A stretch of DNA of 13,852 bases from the NCBI GenBank assembly GCA_947165405.1, contig CAMVAG010000033.1, positions 1 through 13,852 on the forward strand, written 5' to 3'. Positions 1 through 5,401 of the stretch are shown piece after piece. Source of the DNA: an uncultured Selenomonadales bacterium. GTDB lineage: Bacteria; Bacillota; Negativicutes; Selenomonadales; Selenomonadaceae. The position numbers were made by a program, and so were the translations under genes. Position 1 is the stretch's first letter. Each line of letters starts with the position of its first letter. Under the pieces are notes generated by a model. The model saw nothing but the letters and a program-made list of their open reading frames with translations. It searched no databases and was not told where the DNA came from.

Positions 1-469
1 GTCCGTCCGTGATGCTTGAAACAATCGGACCGACAAAGCTGTAAGCCGCGCAGGCGAGTATGCCGCCGATAATGCCTGCCGAAAAATTGTTGACAAGCAT
101 TTCGAAGCCGCCGGGGATTGAGTCTTGAGCTGCCTCGTCGAATTTTTTAATCGCGACGCCGCCGATAGGACCCATAATCATTGCGCCCATGAACATCGGA
201 ATATCGGTGCCGACGATAATGCCCGCCGTGGCAATCGCGCCGACGACGCCGCCTCTGTGGCCGTTGACGACCTCGCCGCCCGTGAAGCCGATTAACAGAG
301 GCAAGAGCCATTTCGCCATAGGTCCGACGAGTTCAGCCAGACCTTCATTGGGAATCCACCCTGCAGGAATAAAAAGTGCTGTGATAAAACCCCAAGCAAT
401 GAACGCGCCGATATTGGGCATGACCATTGCGCTGAGGAAGCGACCAAATTTTTGCATCGCCTCTTGCAT
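1..469 (-). CDS. mtlA: PTS mannitol permease, IIC N-terminal part (partial)
   Basis: Membrane permease of the phosphotransferase system that takes up mannitol and phosphorylates it to mannitol-1-phosphate. Only the first 156 codons are in the window; the gene runs off the left edge, so the rest of IIC and any IIB/IIA domains are unseen. The visible protein follows the N terminus of E. coli MtlA closely: [20 protein letters not shown] at residues 8-27, then a segment like LFIPxGWxPNE, a G-rich [10 protein letters not shown] stretch, [20 protein letters not shown], and [19 protein letters not shown]. The start is the ATG at 467-469, preceded by GGAGGTG (475-482 reversed). It is divergent from the FadR-type regulator gene, which is a candidate controller. 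The family call is secure. Mannitol specificity is inferred from the close match to MtlA. Confidence 0.93.
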   Translation of the reverse strand, partial: MQEAMQKFGRFLSAMVMPNIGAFIAWGFITALFIPAGWIPNEGLAELVGPMAKWLLPLLIGFTGGEVVNGHRGGVVGAIATAGIIVGTDIPMFMGAMIMGPIGGVAIKKFDEAAQDSIPGGFEMLVNNFSAGIIGGILACAAYSFVGPIVSSITDG

Positions 470-474
470 GGATA

Positions 475-482
475 ACACCTCC
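475..482 (-). promoter_or_regulatory. Ribosome binding site of mtlA
   Basis: Reverse complement reads GGAGGTGT, five to six bases before the ATG of the mannitol permease. It directly abuts the heptad repeat array that fills the rest of the leader. Confidence 0.8.
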
Positions 483-489
483 AAATTTT

Positions 490-559
490 AGCTGTCAGGT
501 GTCAGCTGTCAGCTGTCAGGTTAAGTCTGAAAGCTGAAAGCTCTAAGCTGAAAGCTTAA
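490..559. repeat. Heptad (7-bp) tandem repeat array, AGCTNNN type
   Basis: Ten consecutive 7-bp units can be read in register from 490 to 559: AGCTGTC, AGGTGTC, AGCTGTC, AGCTGTC, AGGTTAA, GTCTGAA, AGCTGAA, AGCTCTA, AGCTGAA, AGCTTAA. The first four are nearly identical and the rest drift in the last three bases. The array lies between the predicted mtlA transcription start (about 568 on the minus strand) and its ribosome binding site, so it would be transcribed as part of the mtlA leader. A related array lies at 4592-4621. The function is unknown. The units contain AGCT and so can pair with one another in RNA. Confidence 0.8.
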
Positions 560-574
560 TTAATTCATGTTGTC

Positions 575-603
575 ATTATAGGCGGCGGTGTTCGCGGTGG
601 CAA
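575..603 (-). promoter_or_regulatory. Sigma-70-type promoter for mtlA
   Basis: On the minus strand: -35 TTGCCA (598-603), 17-bp spacer, -10 TATAAT (575-580). A start near 568 gives a leader of about 100 nt to the mtlA ATG, almost all of it the heptad array. Sequence match only. Confidence 0.7.
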
Positions 604-627
604 GCAAAACAACTTGCGAGGCGTCCG

Positions 628-643
628 TTGTCTTTGCAGACAA
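628..643. promoter_or_regulatory. Inverted repeat, candidate operator
   Basis: TTGTCT-ttgc-AGACAA, a perfect 6-bp inverted repeat with a 4-bp centre, in the divergent mtlA/fadR-type intergenic region and upstream of the mtlA -35 box. It could be an operator for the adjacent FadR-type regulator or a PTS/carbon regulator. No direct evidence beyond symmetry and position. Confidence 0.3.
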
Positions 644-718
644 AATTTAACGGTTACACGATTTCGCAACCCGAATTGTTCGCAATGAAAAATTTCTTCT
701 TCGATAACGTCTGCAATC

Positions 719-738
719 GTCAAGGACAAATTCTTGAC
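719..738. promoter_or_regulatory. Inverted repeat over the fadR-type -35 box, candidate operator
   Basis: GTCAAG-(8 bp)-CTTGAC, perfect 6-bp arms. The right arm covers the -35 hexamer of the regulator promoter and overlaps a second short palindrome, CTTG-A-CAAG (733-741). Binding here would block RNA polymerase, consistent with autoregulation, which is common in GntR regulators. Inference from position only. Confidence 0.35.
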
Positions 739-761
739 AAGGAAAGTTTGCAAGTTATAAT
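734..761 (+). promoter_or_regulatory. Consensus sigma-70-type promoter for the FadR-type gene
   Basis: -35 TTGACA (734-739), 16-bp spacer, -10 TATAAT (756-761): both hexamers are perfect. A transcript would start around 768, which excludes the in-frame TTG at 761 as a start codon and supports the ATG at 797. Confidence 0.8.
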
Positions 762-774
762 TGACACAAACTTT
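743..774. promoter_or_regulatory. 8-bp inverted repeat spanning the -10 box and start site
   Basis: AAAGTTTG (743-750) and CAAACTTT (767-774) form perfect 8-bp arms separated by 16 bp, centred on the -10 hexamer. The geometry suits an autoregulatory operator. It could equally be chance in an AT-rich promoter. Confidence 0.3.
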
Positions 775-796
775 TAAAAGAAAGGACGTTGCCGCT

Positions 797-1525
797 ATGG
801 AAGTCGGCGAAGTTGAAAAGAGTTTCCTGCGCCCGATTGACAATACGTCTGTCGTGCAACAAGTTATCGACCGTTTGACTTACGCAATGATTTATAAAGA
901 ACTCCGTCCGGGCGACAAGTTGCCGACTGAAATGGAATTGGCGGCAAGCTTCGGCGTCGGGCGCAATTCTATCCGCGAGGCAATAAAAATTTTGGTGTCG
1001 TTCGGCGTGCTTGACATTCGAAGACCGGAAGGAACATTCGTGGCAAGCGGCTTCTCCGACAAAATGATTAACCCGCTGCTCTACGGAATAATCCTCGACC
1101 AATCGGATTCATTGGACAGTCTCAAAGAATTGCGCGAGTGGATTGACTTCGGCATTTTGGAATTGGCAACGGAAAAGGCAGAGCCGGAAGATTTATTTCA
1201 GCTTGAAGAGCAACTCAACAAACTCTTGGCGGAAATCGACGGCGGCAATGTGGAAAACATTTTCATAGCGGACGATCATTTTCACGAGGCAATTTCGACG
1301 GCGGCGCACAATTCATTGCTCGGACAAATCGCAAAGCTCGTTCGGACTTTGACAAGCGAAATACGCATGAGCACAATCCGCAACATGATTAATCTCGGCA
1401 AGGGCGAGGAACTCAAGAAAGCGCACGAAGATTTATTCCGCATTGTGAAAGACAAAAATGACACTGCGGCTCGCAAAATGCTCGTCGAAGGATATTTCTA
1501 TCGCTACAACATTTTGCGCAAATAA
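797..1525 (+). CDS. FadR-family (GntR superfamily) transcriptional regulator
   Basis: DNA-binding repressor or activator of 242 residues. Residues 16-82 form the GntR winged helix-turn-helix, with LRPGDKLPTEMELAASFGVG and SIREAIKIL followed by the wing RRPEGTFV. Residues about 108-236 form the all-helical FCD effector domain. Of the usual FCD metal ligands, Asp159 and His163 (DxxFH motif) and His210 (AHEDL) are visible, but the last His position appears to be Glu231. Metal binding is therefore uncertain. The start is the ATG at 797 with AAAGGA upstream; the TTG at 761 lies inside the -10 box. The gene is divergent from mtlA and ends in a good terminator, so it is probably monocistronic. Regulation of mannitol uptake is an inference from position. 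FadR relatives bind many organic acids and sugar acids, so the ligand cannot be named. Confidence 0.9.
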   Translation: MEVGEVEKSFLRPIDNTSVVQQVIDRLTYAMIYKELRPGDKLPTEMELAASFGVGRNSIREAIKILVSFGVLDIRRPEGTFVASGFSDKMINPLLYGIILDQSDSLDSLKELREWIDFGILELATEKAEPEDLFQLEEQLNKLLAEIDGGNVENIFIADDHFHEAISTAAHNSLLGQIAKLVRTLTSEIRMSTIRNMINLGKGEELKKAHEDLFRIVKDKNDTAARKMLVEGYFYRYNILRK

Positions 1526-1534
1526 TTTTCAAAC

Positions 1535-1564
1535 AAAAGCCTCCCGCGTCGCAGGAGGTTTTTT
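1535..1564 (+). terminator. Rho-independent terminator after the FadR-type gene
   Basis: Stem CCTCC (1540-1544) with GGAGG (1554-1558), extended outward by a G-T pair and A-T pairs, followed by a run of six T (1559-1564). It lies only about 28 bp before the hydrolase start. Confidence 0.85.
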
Positions 1565-1592
1565 GATACAAATTTTTCGAGGAGGGTTAATC

Positions 1593-2420
1593 GTGTTAAA
1601 ATTTTTTATCGCGTTGATTTTTTTCGTAATGCCCTTGACGGCTTGGGCGCAAAGTCAAAGCATTTCGATTGACGGAGACCACGGGAAACTTGCCGCTGTC
1701 TTGCAGACGCCCGACAATCAAAAAAATTATCCGCTCGTGATACTTTGTCACGGCTTCACGGGGAACAAAGAAAATCTTCTGCTGACAAACCTCGCCGGCG
1801 ATTTGGAGGCGCGAGGTATCGCCTCGATTCGCTTTGACTTCAACGGGCACGGCAAAAGCGACGGCGACTTTCAAAACATGACGGTGCTCAATGAAATTGT
1901 TGACGCAAAAAAAGTTTACGACTACGCAAGCAAACTTCCGAACGTCAAAAGCATTTCAATCGCGGGTCACTCTCAAGGCGGCGTCGTTGCCTCGATGGTT
2001 GCCGGCGAACTCGGCGCGAAAAAAATTAAAGCCGTCGTGTTGATGGCTCCCGCTGCTGTCCTGCGTGATGATTCTTTGCGCGGAAATTTATTCGGCGTAA
2101 ATTATGACGCGCTCAATCCGCCCGAATACGTCGAAATTTTCGGCGGGCACAAAATCGGACGCAACTACATCTTGACCGCGCAGACTTTGCCGATTTATGA
2201 GACGGCGGAAAAATTCACGGGCAATGTTTTGATGATTCACGGCACGGGCGACGTTGTTGTCCCTTACACCTGCAGCTTGAGCTACAAAAAAATTTACAAG
2301 CACGGCGAAATTAAATTGCTTGACAAGGCCGACCACAGCTTTGTTGGTGAGGAAAGCCTCGTTGCAAAAATTGCTGCCGATTTTCTTGCCGAAAAAATTA
2401 TCGGGAGCCGTCACGGATGA
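1593..2420 (+). CDS. Secreted alpha/beta hydrolase, cinnamoyl/feruloyl esterase-like
   Basis: Predicted serine esterase of 275 residues. Residues 1-19 are a signal peptide (Lys3, a hydrophobic run FFIALIFFVMPL, then AWA before Gln20). The mature part has the oxyanion-hole motif HGFTG (53-57), FDFNGHGKSDG with NMTVLNE (82-100), the nucleophile elbow GHSQGG (Ser127), GTGD (Asp220) and ADHSF (His248), a complete catalytic triad. The FNGHG/NMTVLNE signature and the insertion after the elbow resemble the cinnamoyl/feruloyl esterase group (Lactobacillus LJ0536, Butyrivibrio Est1E). Release of hydroxycinnamates from plant esters is a plausible but unproven role. The start is GTG 1593 with GAGGAGGG just before it; the reading frame is open further upstream through the terminator, but no site supports an earlier start. 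No promoter is obvious between the terminator and the gene. The last codons (SRHG-stop) lie in a 14-base stretch also found in the repeat element near 4425. Confidence 0.85.
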   Translation: MLKFFIALIFFVMPLTAWAQSQSISIDGDHGKLAAVLQTPDNQKNYPLVILCHGFTGNKENLLLTNLAGDLEARGIASIRFDFNGHGKSDGDFQNMTVLNEIVDAKKVYDYASKLPNVKSISIAGHSQGGVVASMVAGELGAKKIKAVVLMAPAAVLRDDSLRGNLFGVNYDALNPPEYVEIFGGHKIGRNYILTAQTLPIYETAEKFTGNVLMIHGTGDVVVPYTCSLSYKKIYKHGEIKLLDKADHSFVGEESLVAKIAADFLAEKIIGSRHG

Positions 2421-2437
2421 TGTCGACACGACGTAGG

Positions 2438-2481
2438 AAATTTTCTGCGCGGCGTCGAAGTATTGGCGGAAAATTTTTTTT
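2438..2481 (+). terminator. Possible weak terminator between hydrolase and def
   Basis: An 11-bp imperfect stem (2438-2448 with 2466-2476, one T-G pair) around a 17-base loop, ending in eight T (2474-2481). The large loop and AT-rich base make it weak, so def may still be cotranscribed with the hydrolase. Confidence 0.4.
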
Positions 2482-2495
2482 ACGGAGGTTGAACT

Positions 2496-2972
2496 ATGGC
2501 TTTGCTTGAAATAAAAAAGGCGGGCGACCCCGTCTTGAAAAAAATTAGTACGCCCGTCGAGAAGATTAACAAACGCTTGAGAAAACTTTTGGATGACATG
2601 GCTGAAACAATGTACGCGAGCGAAGGCGTCGGGATTGCCGCGCCGCAAGTCGGAGAATCCATTCGGGTTTGTGTCGTCGACGTTGACAAGAAAAATCGCT
2701 ACGACCTGATTAATCCCGTCATAACTTTTCGCGAGGGTTCCGTCGTCGACAATGAAGGTTGCCTCTCTTGCCCCGACCTCTTCGGAGACGTGGAGCGCGC
2801 CGAAAAAATTCGCGTCGAATACACCGGCCGCTTCGGCAAGAAAAAAACTTTGGAGGCGGAAGGTTTGCTTGCCCGTTGCATTCAACATGAGCTTGACCAC
2901 CTCGACGGAAAACTTTTTATCGACATTGCCAAGAACATCACCAAAGGCAGAAAGCAGCGCGAAGAAACTTAA
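2496..2972 (+). CDS. def: Peptide deformylase
   Basis: Cytoplasmic metalloenzyme of 158 residues that removes the formyl group from the N-terminal methionine of new proteins. All three family motifs are intact: GVGIAAPQ (44-51), EGCLS (87-91, metal ligand Cys89) and HELDH (131-135, metal ligands His131 and His135, catalytic Glu132). Length is normal for the family. The start is ATG 2496, with CGGAGG seven bases upstream. It follows the hydrolase by 75 bp. In many genomes def sits beside fmt or priA; here neither neighbour is present. Its stop overlaps the stop of the convergent CorC-type gene by 4 bp, with no terminator between them. Confidence 0.96.
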   Translation: MALLEIKKAGDPVLKKISTPVEKINKRLRKLLDDMAETMYASEGVGIAAPQVGESIRVCVVDVDKKNRYDLINPVITFREGSVVDNEGCLSCPDLFGDVERAEKIRVEYTGRFGKKKTLEAEGLLARCIQHELDHLDGKLFIDIAKNITKGRKQREET

Positions 2973-4282
2973 TCAACGTCACGGCTCTTGGCAAGACGAA
3001 TCAGCACGCGGGTAATCCTCAAGCCTTCGACTTCTTCGACGTAAAAAGTATTGCCCTCGTAAGCGGCGGATTGTCCGACACGCGGCTCACCACCCAATTT
3101 GTCATTGAGCCAGCCGCCGACCGTGTCAACGTCCTCGTCGTCAATCGCAATGCCGAATTCGTCTTCCAATTCCTCAAGCAACATCTTCGCGTCGATTGAG
3201 TAAAGATTTTCGTCGCGCTTTTCGGAATCGGGACGTTCCTCGTCAAACTCGTCTTGAATCTCACCGACAATTTCCTCGATAATATCTTCAATCGTGACCA
3301 TGCCGGCAGTCCCGCCGTATTCGTCGACGACGACCGCCAGCTGCGAACGATTTTTTTGCATCGTCTCAAGCAATACGCTCACATCCATACTTTCCGGCAC
3401 GAAGAAAACTTTTCGCGCCAATTTTTTTAAGCTCGGCTTGCGCTTGCCTTGAATCAAAACTTTTGTCAAATCTTTTATGTGCAGGAAGCCGACAATGTGA
3501 TCTTTATCCTCGTCGCAAATCGGATAGCGCGTCATTTCCTCTTCAAGAATCGTCGCAAGATTTTCCTCGTAGCTTTTGTTGAGGTAAAGGCAAACCATAT
3601 CGAGGCGCGGCACCATAATTTCGCGGACGTTGCGCTCGGTGAAGTCGAAGACGTTATCGACGAAATCAACTTCCGTATCGTCAACAAGCCCCTGCTTGCG
3701 GCTTTCCTTCATGAGCAAACGAATTTCTTCGGGATTGTGCGCGACCTCACCCTCCGAAATCGATAAGCCCAAATGATGACTTACGAAGCTTGCGGTTTTG
3801 TTGAGCAGCCACACGAAAGGATACATGACCTTCCAAAAAATTAGCATGGGCAAGGCGATGTTGAGCAAAATTTTTTCTGCCGCCGCGATTGCCATTGACT
3901 TTGGTGTTAGTTCGCCCAAGATTATGTGCATTGAAGTTATCAACGAGAACGCCAGCGCGAATGATATTGTGTGACCCAAAGTTTCGCCGATGCCCAGCGC
4001 GTGAATCAGCGGCGAAATTAATTCCGCGACAAAAGGTTCGCCGACCCAGCCCAGACCCAATGACGCCAAAGTTATTCCCAGTTGCGTGACGGATAAAGCC
4101 TCGTCGAGTTCGTCGATTAATTTTTTTGCATATTTGGCGCGAGTGTTGCCCTCTTGAATCAGCGTTTCGAGCCGCGACGGACGCATTTTCACGCAACAAA
4201 ATTCCGCCGCGACAAAGAAGCCGTTCATGGCTATCAAAAAGAAAACGAGGAACGTATTTAATAATATGGGCACGATGTCCAA
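2969..4282 (-). CDS. CNNM/CBS-domain membrane protein, CorC/HlyC family
   Basis: Inner-membrane protein of 437 residues, often annotated as hemolysin-like, with relatives implicated in magnesium or other cation transport. Order of parts: a CNNM (DUF21) transmembrane domain at about 1-195 with the N-terminal segment ILLNTFLVFFLIAMNGFFVA, the conserved LGELTPKS motif (122-129), two CBS domains at about 222-280 (starting MVPRLDM) and 288-342 (with DEYGGTAGMVTIEDI), and a C-terminal CorC/HlyC domain at about 358-435 (LLEELEDEFGI, DTVGGWL, RVGQ). The chosen start is TTG at 4280-4282, because GGAGG (4291-4295 reversed) lies eight bases upstream and the next in-frame Met would delete the first membrane segment. 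A promoter with TATAAT lies about 50 bp upstream. The substrate is not determinable from sequence. Confidence 0.93.
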   Translation of the reverse strand: MDIVPILLNTFLVFFLIAMNGFFVAAEFCCVKMRPSRLETLIQEGNTRAKYAKKLIDELDEALSVTQLGITLASLGLGWVGEPFVAELISPLIHALGIGETLGHTISFALAFSLITSMHIILGELTPKSMAIAAAEKILLNIALPMLIFWKVMYPFVWLLNKTASFVSHHLGLSISEGEVAHNPEEIRLLMKESRKQGLVDDTEVDFVDNVFDFTERNVREIMVPRLDMVCLYLNKSYEENLATILEEEMTRYPICDEDKDHIVGFLHIKDLTKVLIQGKRKPSLKKLARKVFFVPESMDVSVLLETMQKNRSQLAVVVDEYGGTAGMVTIEDIIEEIVGEIQDEFDEERPDSEKRDENLYSIDAKMLLEELEDEFGIAIDDEDVDTVGGWLNDKLGGEPRVGQSAAYEGNTFYVEEVEGLRITRVLIRLAKSRDVD

Positions 4283-4330
4283 AACAAAAACCTCCGTTTT
4301 TAGCTTACAACTTACAGATAAATTTTCCGC

Positions 4331-4359
4331 ATTATACTATTCGCGGAGGCAATCGACAA
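4331..4359 (-). promoter_or_regulatory. Promoter for the CorC/HlyC-type gene
   Basis: Minus strand -10 TATAAT (4331-4336), 17-bp spacer, weak -35 TTGTCG (4354-4359). A start near 4324 gives a leader of about 40 nt. Confidence 0.6.
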
Positions 4360-4420
4360 ATATTTTTATCAAAAACCTTCGCAAGCATTTGAAAATAAAA
4401 AAAGTCGCGGGAAGCTGAAA

Positions 4421-4533
4421 CCCGGCCGTCACGGATGACGGCCGCCGGCGTTAAAAACATGGATGTTTTTACAGCCGGGCAAAGCACCTTTCTTTTTGCT
4501 ACTTTTTCTTTGGTGCCGGCAAAGAAAAAGTAG
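4421..4533. repeat. Composite palindromic repeat element
   Basis: Three nested or adjacent inverted repeats occupy this gene-free stretch. First, CGGCCGTC (4423-4430) and GACGGCCG (4437-4444) around ACGGAT. Second, TAAAAACAT (4452-4460) and ATGTTTTTA (4463-4471) around GG, flanked by CCGGC (4445-4449) and GCCGG (4474-4478). CCCGGC at 4421-4426 can pair instead with GCCGGG at 4474-4479 to give a branched fold. Third, a perfect 14-bp repeat, 4499-4512 with 4520-4533, around GTGCCGG. The pattern, an xACGGATx/xATGGATx pair of hairpins followed by a CTACTTTTTCTTTG hairpin, resembles dispersed intergenic elements I recall from other bacterial genomes. Origin and function are unknown. No transposase, T-run or ribosome binding site accompanies it. 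Confidence 0.75.
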
Positions 4534-4591
4534 AAGAAAAAATTAAAATCATGATTAGCTCAATCGAAGTGACGAACTACGAAAAGATTTT

Positions 4592-4621
4592 CTAACAGCT
4601 AACAGCTAACCACTAACAGCT
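4592..4621. repeat. Second heptad repeat array, TAACAGC type
   Basis: In-register 7-bp units TAACAGC, TAACAGC, TAACCAC, TAACAGC (4593-4620). On the minus strand they read AGCTGTT, AGTGGTT, AGCTGTT, AGCTGTT, matching the layout of the array at 490-517 (AGCTGTC, AGGTGTC, AGCTGTC, AGCTGTC), including a deviant second unit. It lies downstream of the ybjN-type terminator and beside the composite repeat. Function unknown. Confidence 0.75.
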
Positions 4622-4640
4622 AAACGGGGGCAACCTCCGC

Positions 4641-4674
4641 AAACAAAAAGAACCCCGACCGAAGCCGAAGTTCT
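4641..4674 (-). terminator. Rho-independent terminator of the YbjN-domain gene
   Basis: On the minus strand, AGAACTTCG (4666-4674 reversed) pairs with CGGGGTTCT (4649-4657 reversed) over nine pairs with two G-T, around an 8-base loop, followed by TTTTTGTTT. About 36 bp past the stop codon. Confidence 0.8.
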
Positions 4675-4710
4675 CTTTGCGCGAGGTGCAGAAAATTTTA
4701 TCGAAGTTTT

Positions 4711-5196
4711 TTAATCCTCAATGCGCTTGCCTTCGATTTTGGCGATTGAGTCTTTGGCACTCTCCATGCCGTAAACGACGCGGGCAAGACCGTCGCCGTA
4801 ACGTTGAATCGTAATAATGCAAGTGTTCACCGCGTAATCGATTTGCTCGTGCGTGGGCGCGTCAACTTCTTCGCCGCAATAGAGCGGGAAGCGGAAAGAA
4901 ATTTCTCCGTCTCTGAAGTCAAAATCAAAGCCGCCGTTCCGCATGCCGTAGTTGGCTCGGAGCAGATATTCCCCCACTTCCGGACGATTATCCTCGTCTG
5001 CCTCAAGCGGAACCATCGCTCGAATCAAAAGCCTGTCGTCTTGAGCGTGAAAGAAAATCGTCGTGTGACCGAATTTACATTTGACGCTGAACATCGCTCT
5101 TGCAACATCGTTTTCGTCAAACGGAATCCACTTCAACTCTTCGACTCGGAAATAATCTTCCACTGCCTCGCGAATAGATGCTGTTGTTGCTCCCAT
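4711..5196 (-). CDS. YbjN-domain protein
   Basis: Soluble protein of 161 residues with a YbjN domain across most of its length. In this family the fold is related to type III secretion chaperones and the biochemical role is not settled; E. coli YbjN affects motility and stress traits. Visible features: an N-terminal helix (SIREAVEDYFRVEELKW, 7-23), alternating strands with FFHAQDDRLLIRAM (48-61), RANYGMRNGGFDFDFRDGEISFRF (80-103; the usual core), and a C-terminal helix ending in a charged tail. The start is ATG 5196 with a strong GGAGG (5206-5210 reversed). The frame is open upstream to 5328, but that part lies in the promoter. It has its own promoter and terminator and is divergent from the signalling operon, so a link to that operon is possible but unproven. 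Confidence 0.85.
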   Translation of the reverse strand: MGATTASIREAVEDYFRVEELKWIPFDENDVARAMFSVKCKFGHTTIFFHAQDDRLLIRAMVPLEADEDNRPEVGEYLLRANYGMRNGGFDFDFRDGEISFRFPLYCGEEVDAPTHEQIDYAVNTCIITIQRYGDGLARVVYGMESAKDSIAKIEGKRIED

Positions 5197-5227
5197 AGAA
5201 ATCTTCCTCCTTTTAAGATATGCGCCA

Positions 5228-5255
5228 ATTATACACGATAAGAAAATTTTGACAA
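5228..5255 (-). promoter_or_regulatory. Promoter for the YbjN-domain gene
   Basis: Minus strand -35 TTGTCA (5250-5255), 16-bp spacer, -10 TATAAT (5228-5233). The start would fall near 5221, about 25 nt before the ATG and just before the GGAGG. Confidence 0.7.
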
Positions 5256-5322
5256 GCATTTTTGAGGAATTATTTTTTATCAGATTATAAATTTGTAAAA
5301 ATTTCGGCGGCGAAAAAATTTT

Positions 5323-5352
5323 TTGCACAAACCGAATAACATGTGCTATTAT
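5323..5352 (+). promoter_or_regulatory. Promoter for the signalling operon, with internal inverted repeat
   Basis: -35 TTGCAC (5323-5328), 18-bp spacer, -10 TATTAT (5347-5352) preceded by TGC, an extended -10. The spacer carries GCACA (5325-5329) and TGTGC (5342-5346), an inverted repeat with 12 bp between the arms, which could be a regulator site. Confidence 0.55.
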
Positions 5353-5401
5353 TGGCGAGGCTCAACTGAAGATAGCATTGACAGATTTTTTCGGAGGGAA
5401 A

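Noticed and set aside
490..559. CRISPR array
   Set aside because: Units are 7 bp and contiguous without spacers, and no cas genes are present.
651..661. CGGTTACACGA as a FadR-type TNGTNNNACNA operator
   Set aside because: First base does not fit the consensus and an 11-bp degenerate match is expected by chance in a region this size.
761..796. TTG at 761 as start of the FadR-type gene
   Set aside because: It is the last base of, and immediately after, the perfect -10 box (756-761), upstream of the expected transcription start. ATG 797 has a ribosome binding site.
1458..1592. Long N-terminal extension of the hydrolase
   Set aside because: It would run through the FadR-type gene end and the terminator. 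The signal peptide and GAGGAGGG place the start at GTG 1593.
2088..2900. 270-codon minus-strand frame opposite hydrolase and def
   Set aside because: It is antisense to two genes with intact catalytic motifs, and has no start site or recognisable domain.
4126..4418. Short plus-strand reading frames over the start of the CorC/HlyC-type gene and its leader
   Set aside because: No ribosome binding site and no recognisable protein pattern; they are antisense to a real gene and its promoter.
4421..4533. Insertion sequence or a simple terminator
   Set aside because: No transposase reading frame, and no T run after any stem on either strand. Kept as a repeat element of unknown kind.
4625..4639. 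Small hairpin CGGGGG-CAA-CCTCCG as terminator
   Set aside because: Three-base loop, one G-T pair and only three T on the minus side; it lies after the better terminator at 4641-4674.
5197..5328. N-terminal extension of the YbjN protein
   Set aside because: It covers the promoter hexamers and lacks family similarity; ATG 5196 has a strong GGAGG.
5378..5401. TTG at 5378 as start of the hybrid kinase
   Set aside because: No ribosome binding site precedes it, whereas GGAGGG stands just before ATG 5402.
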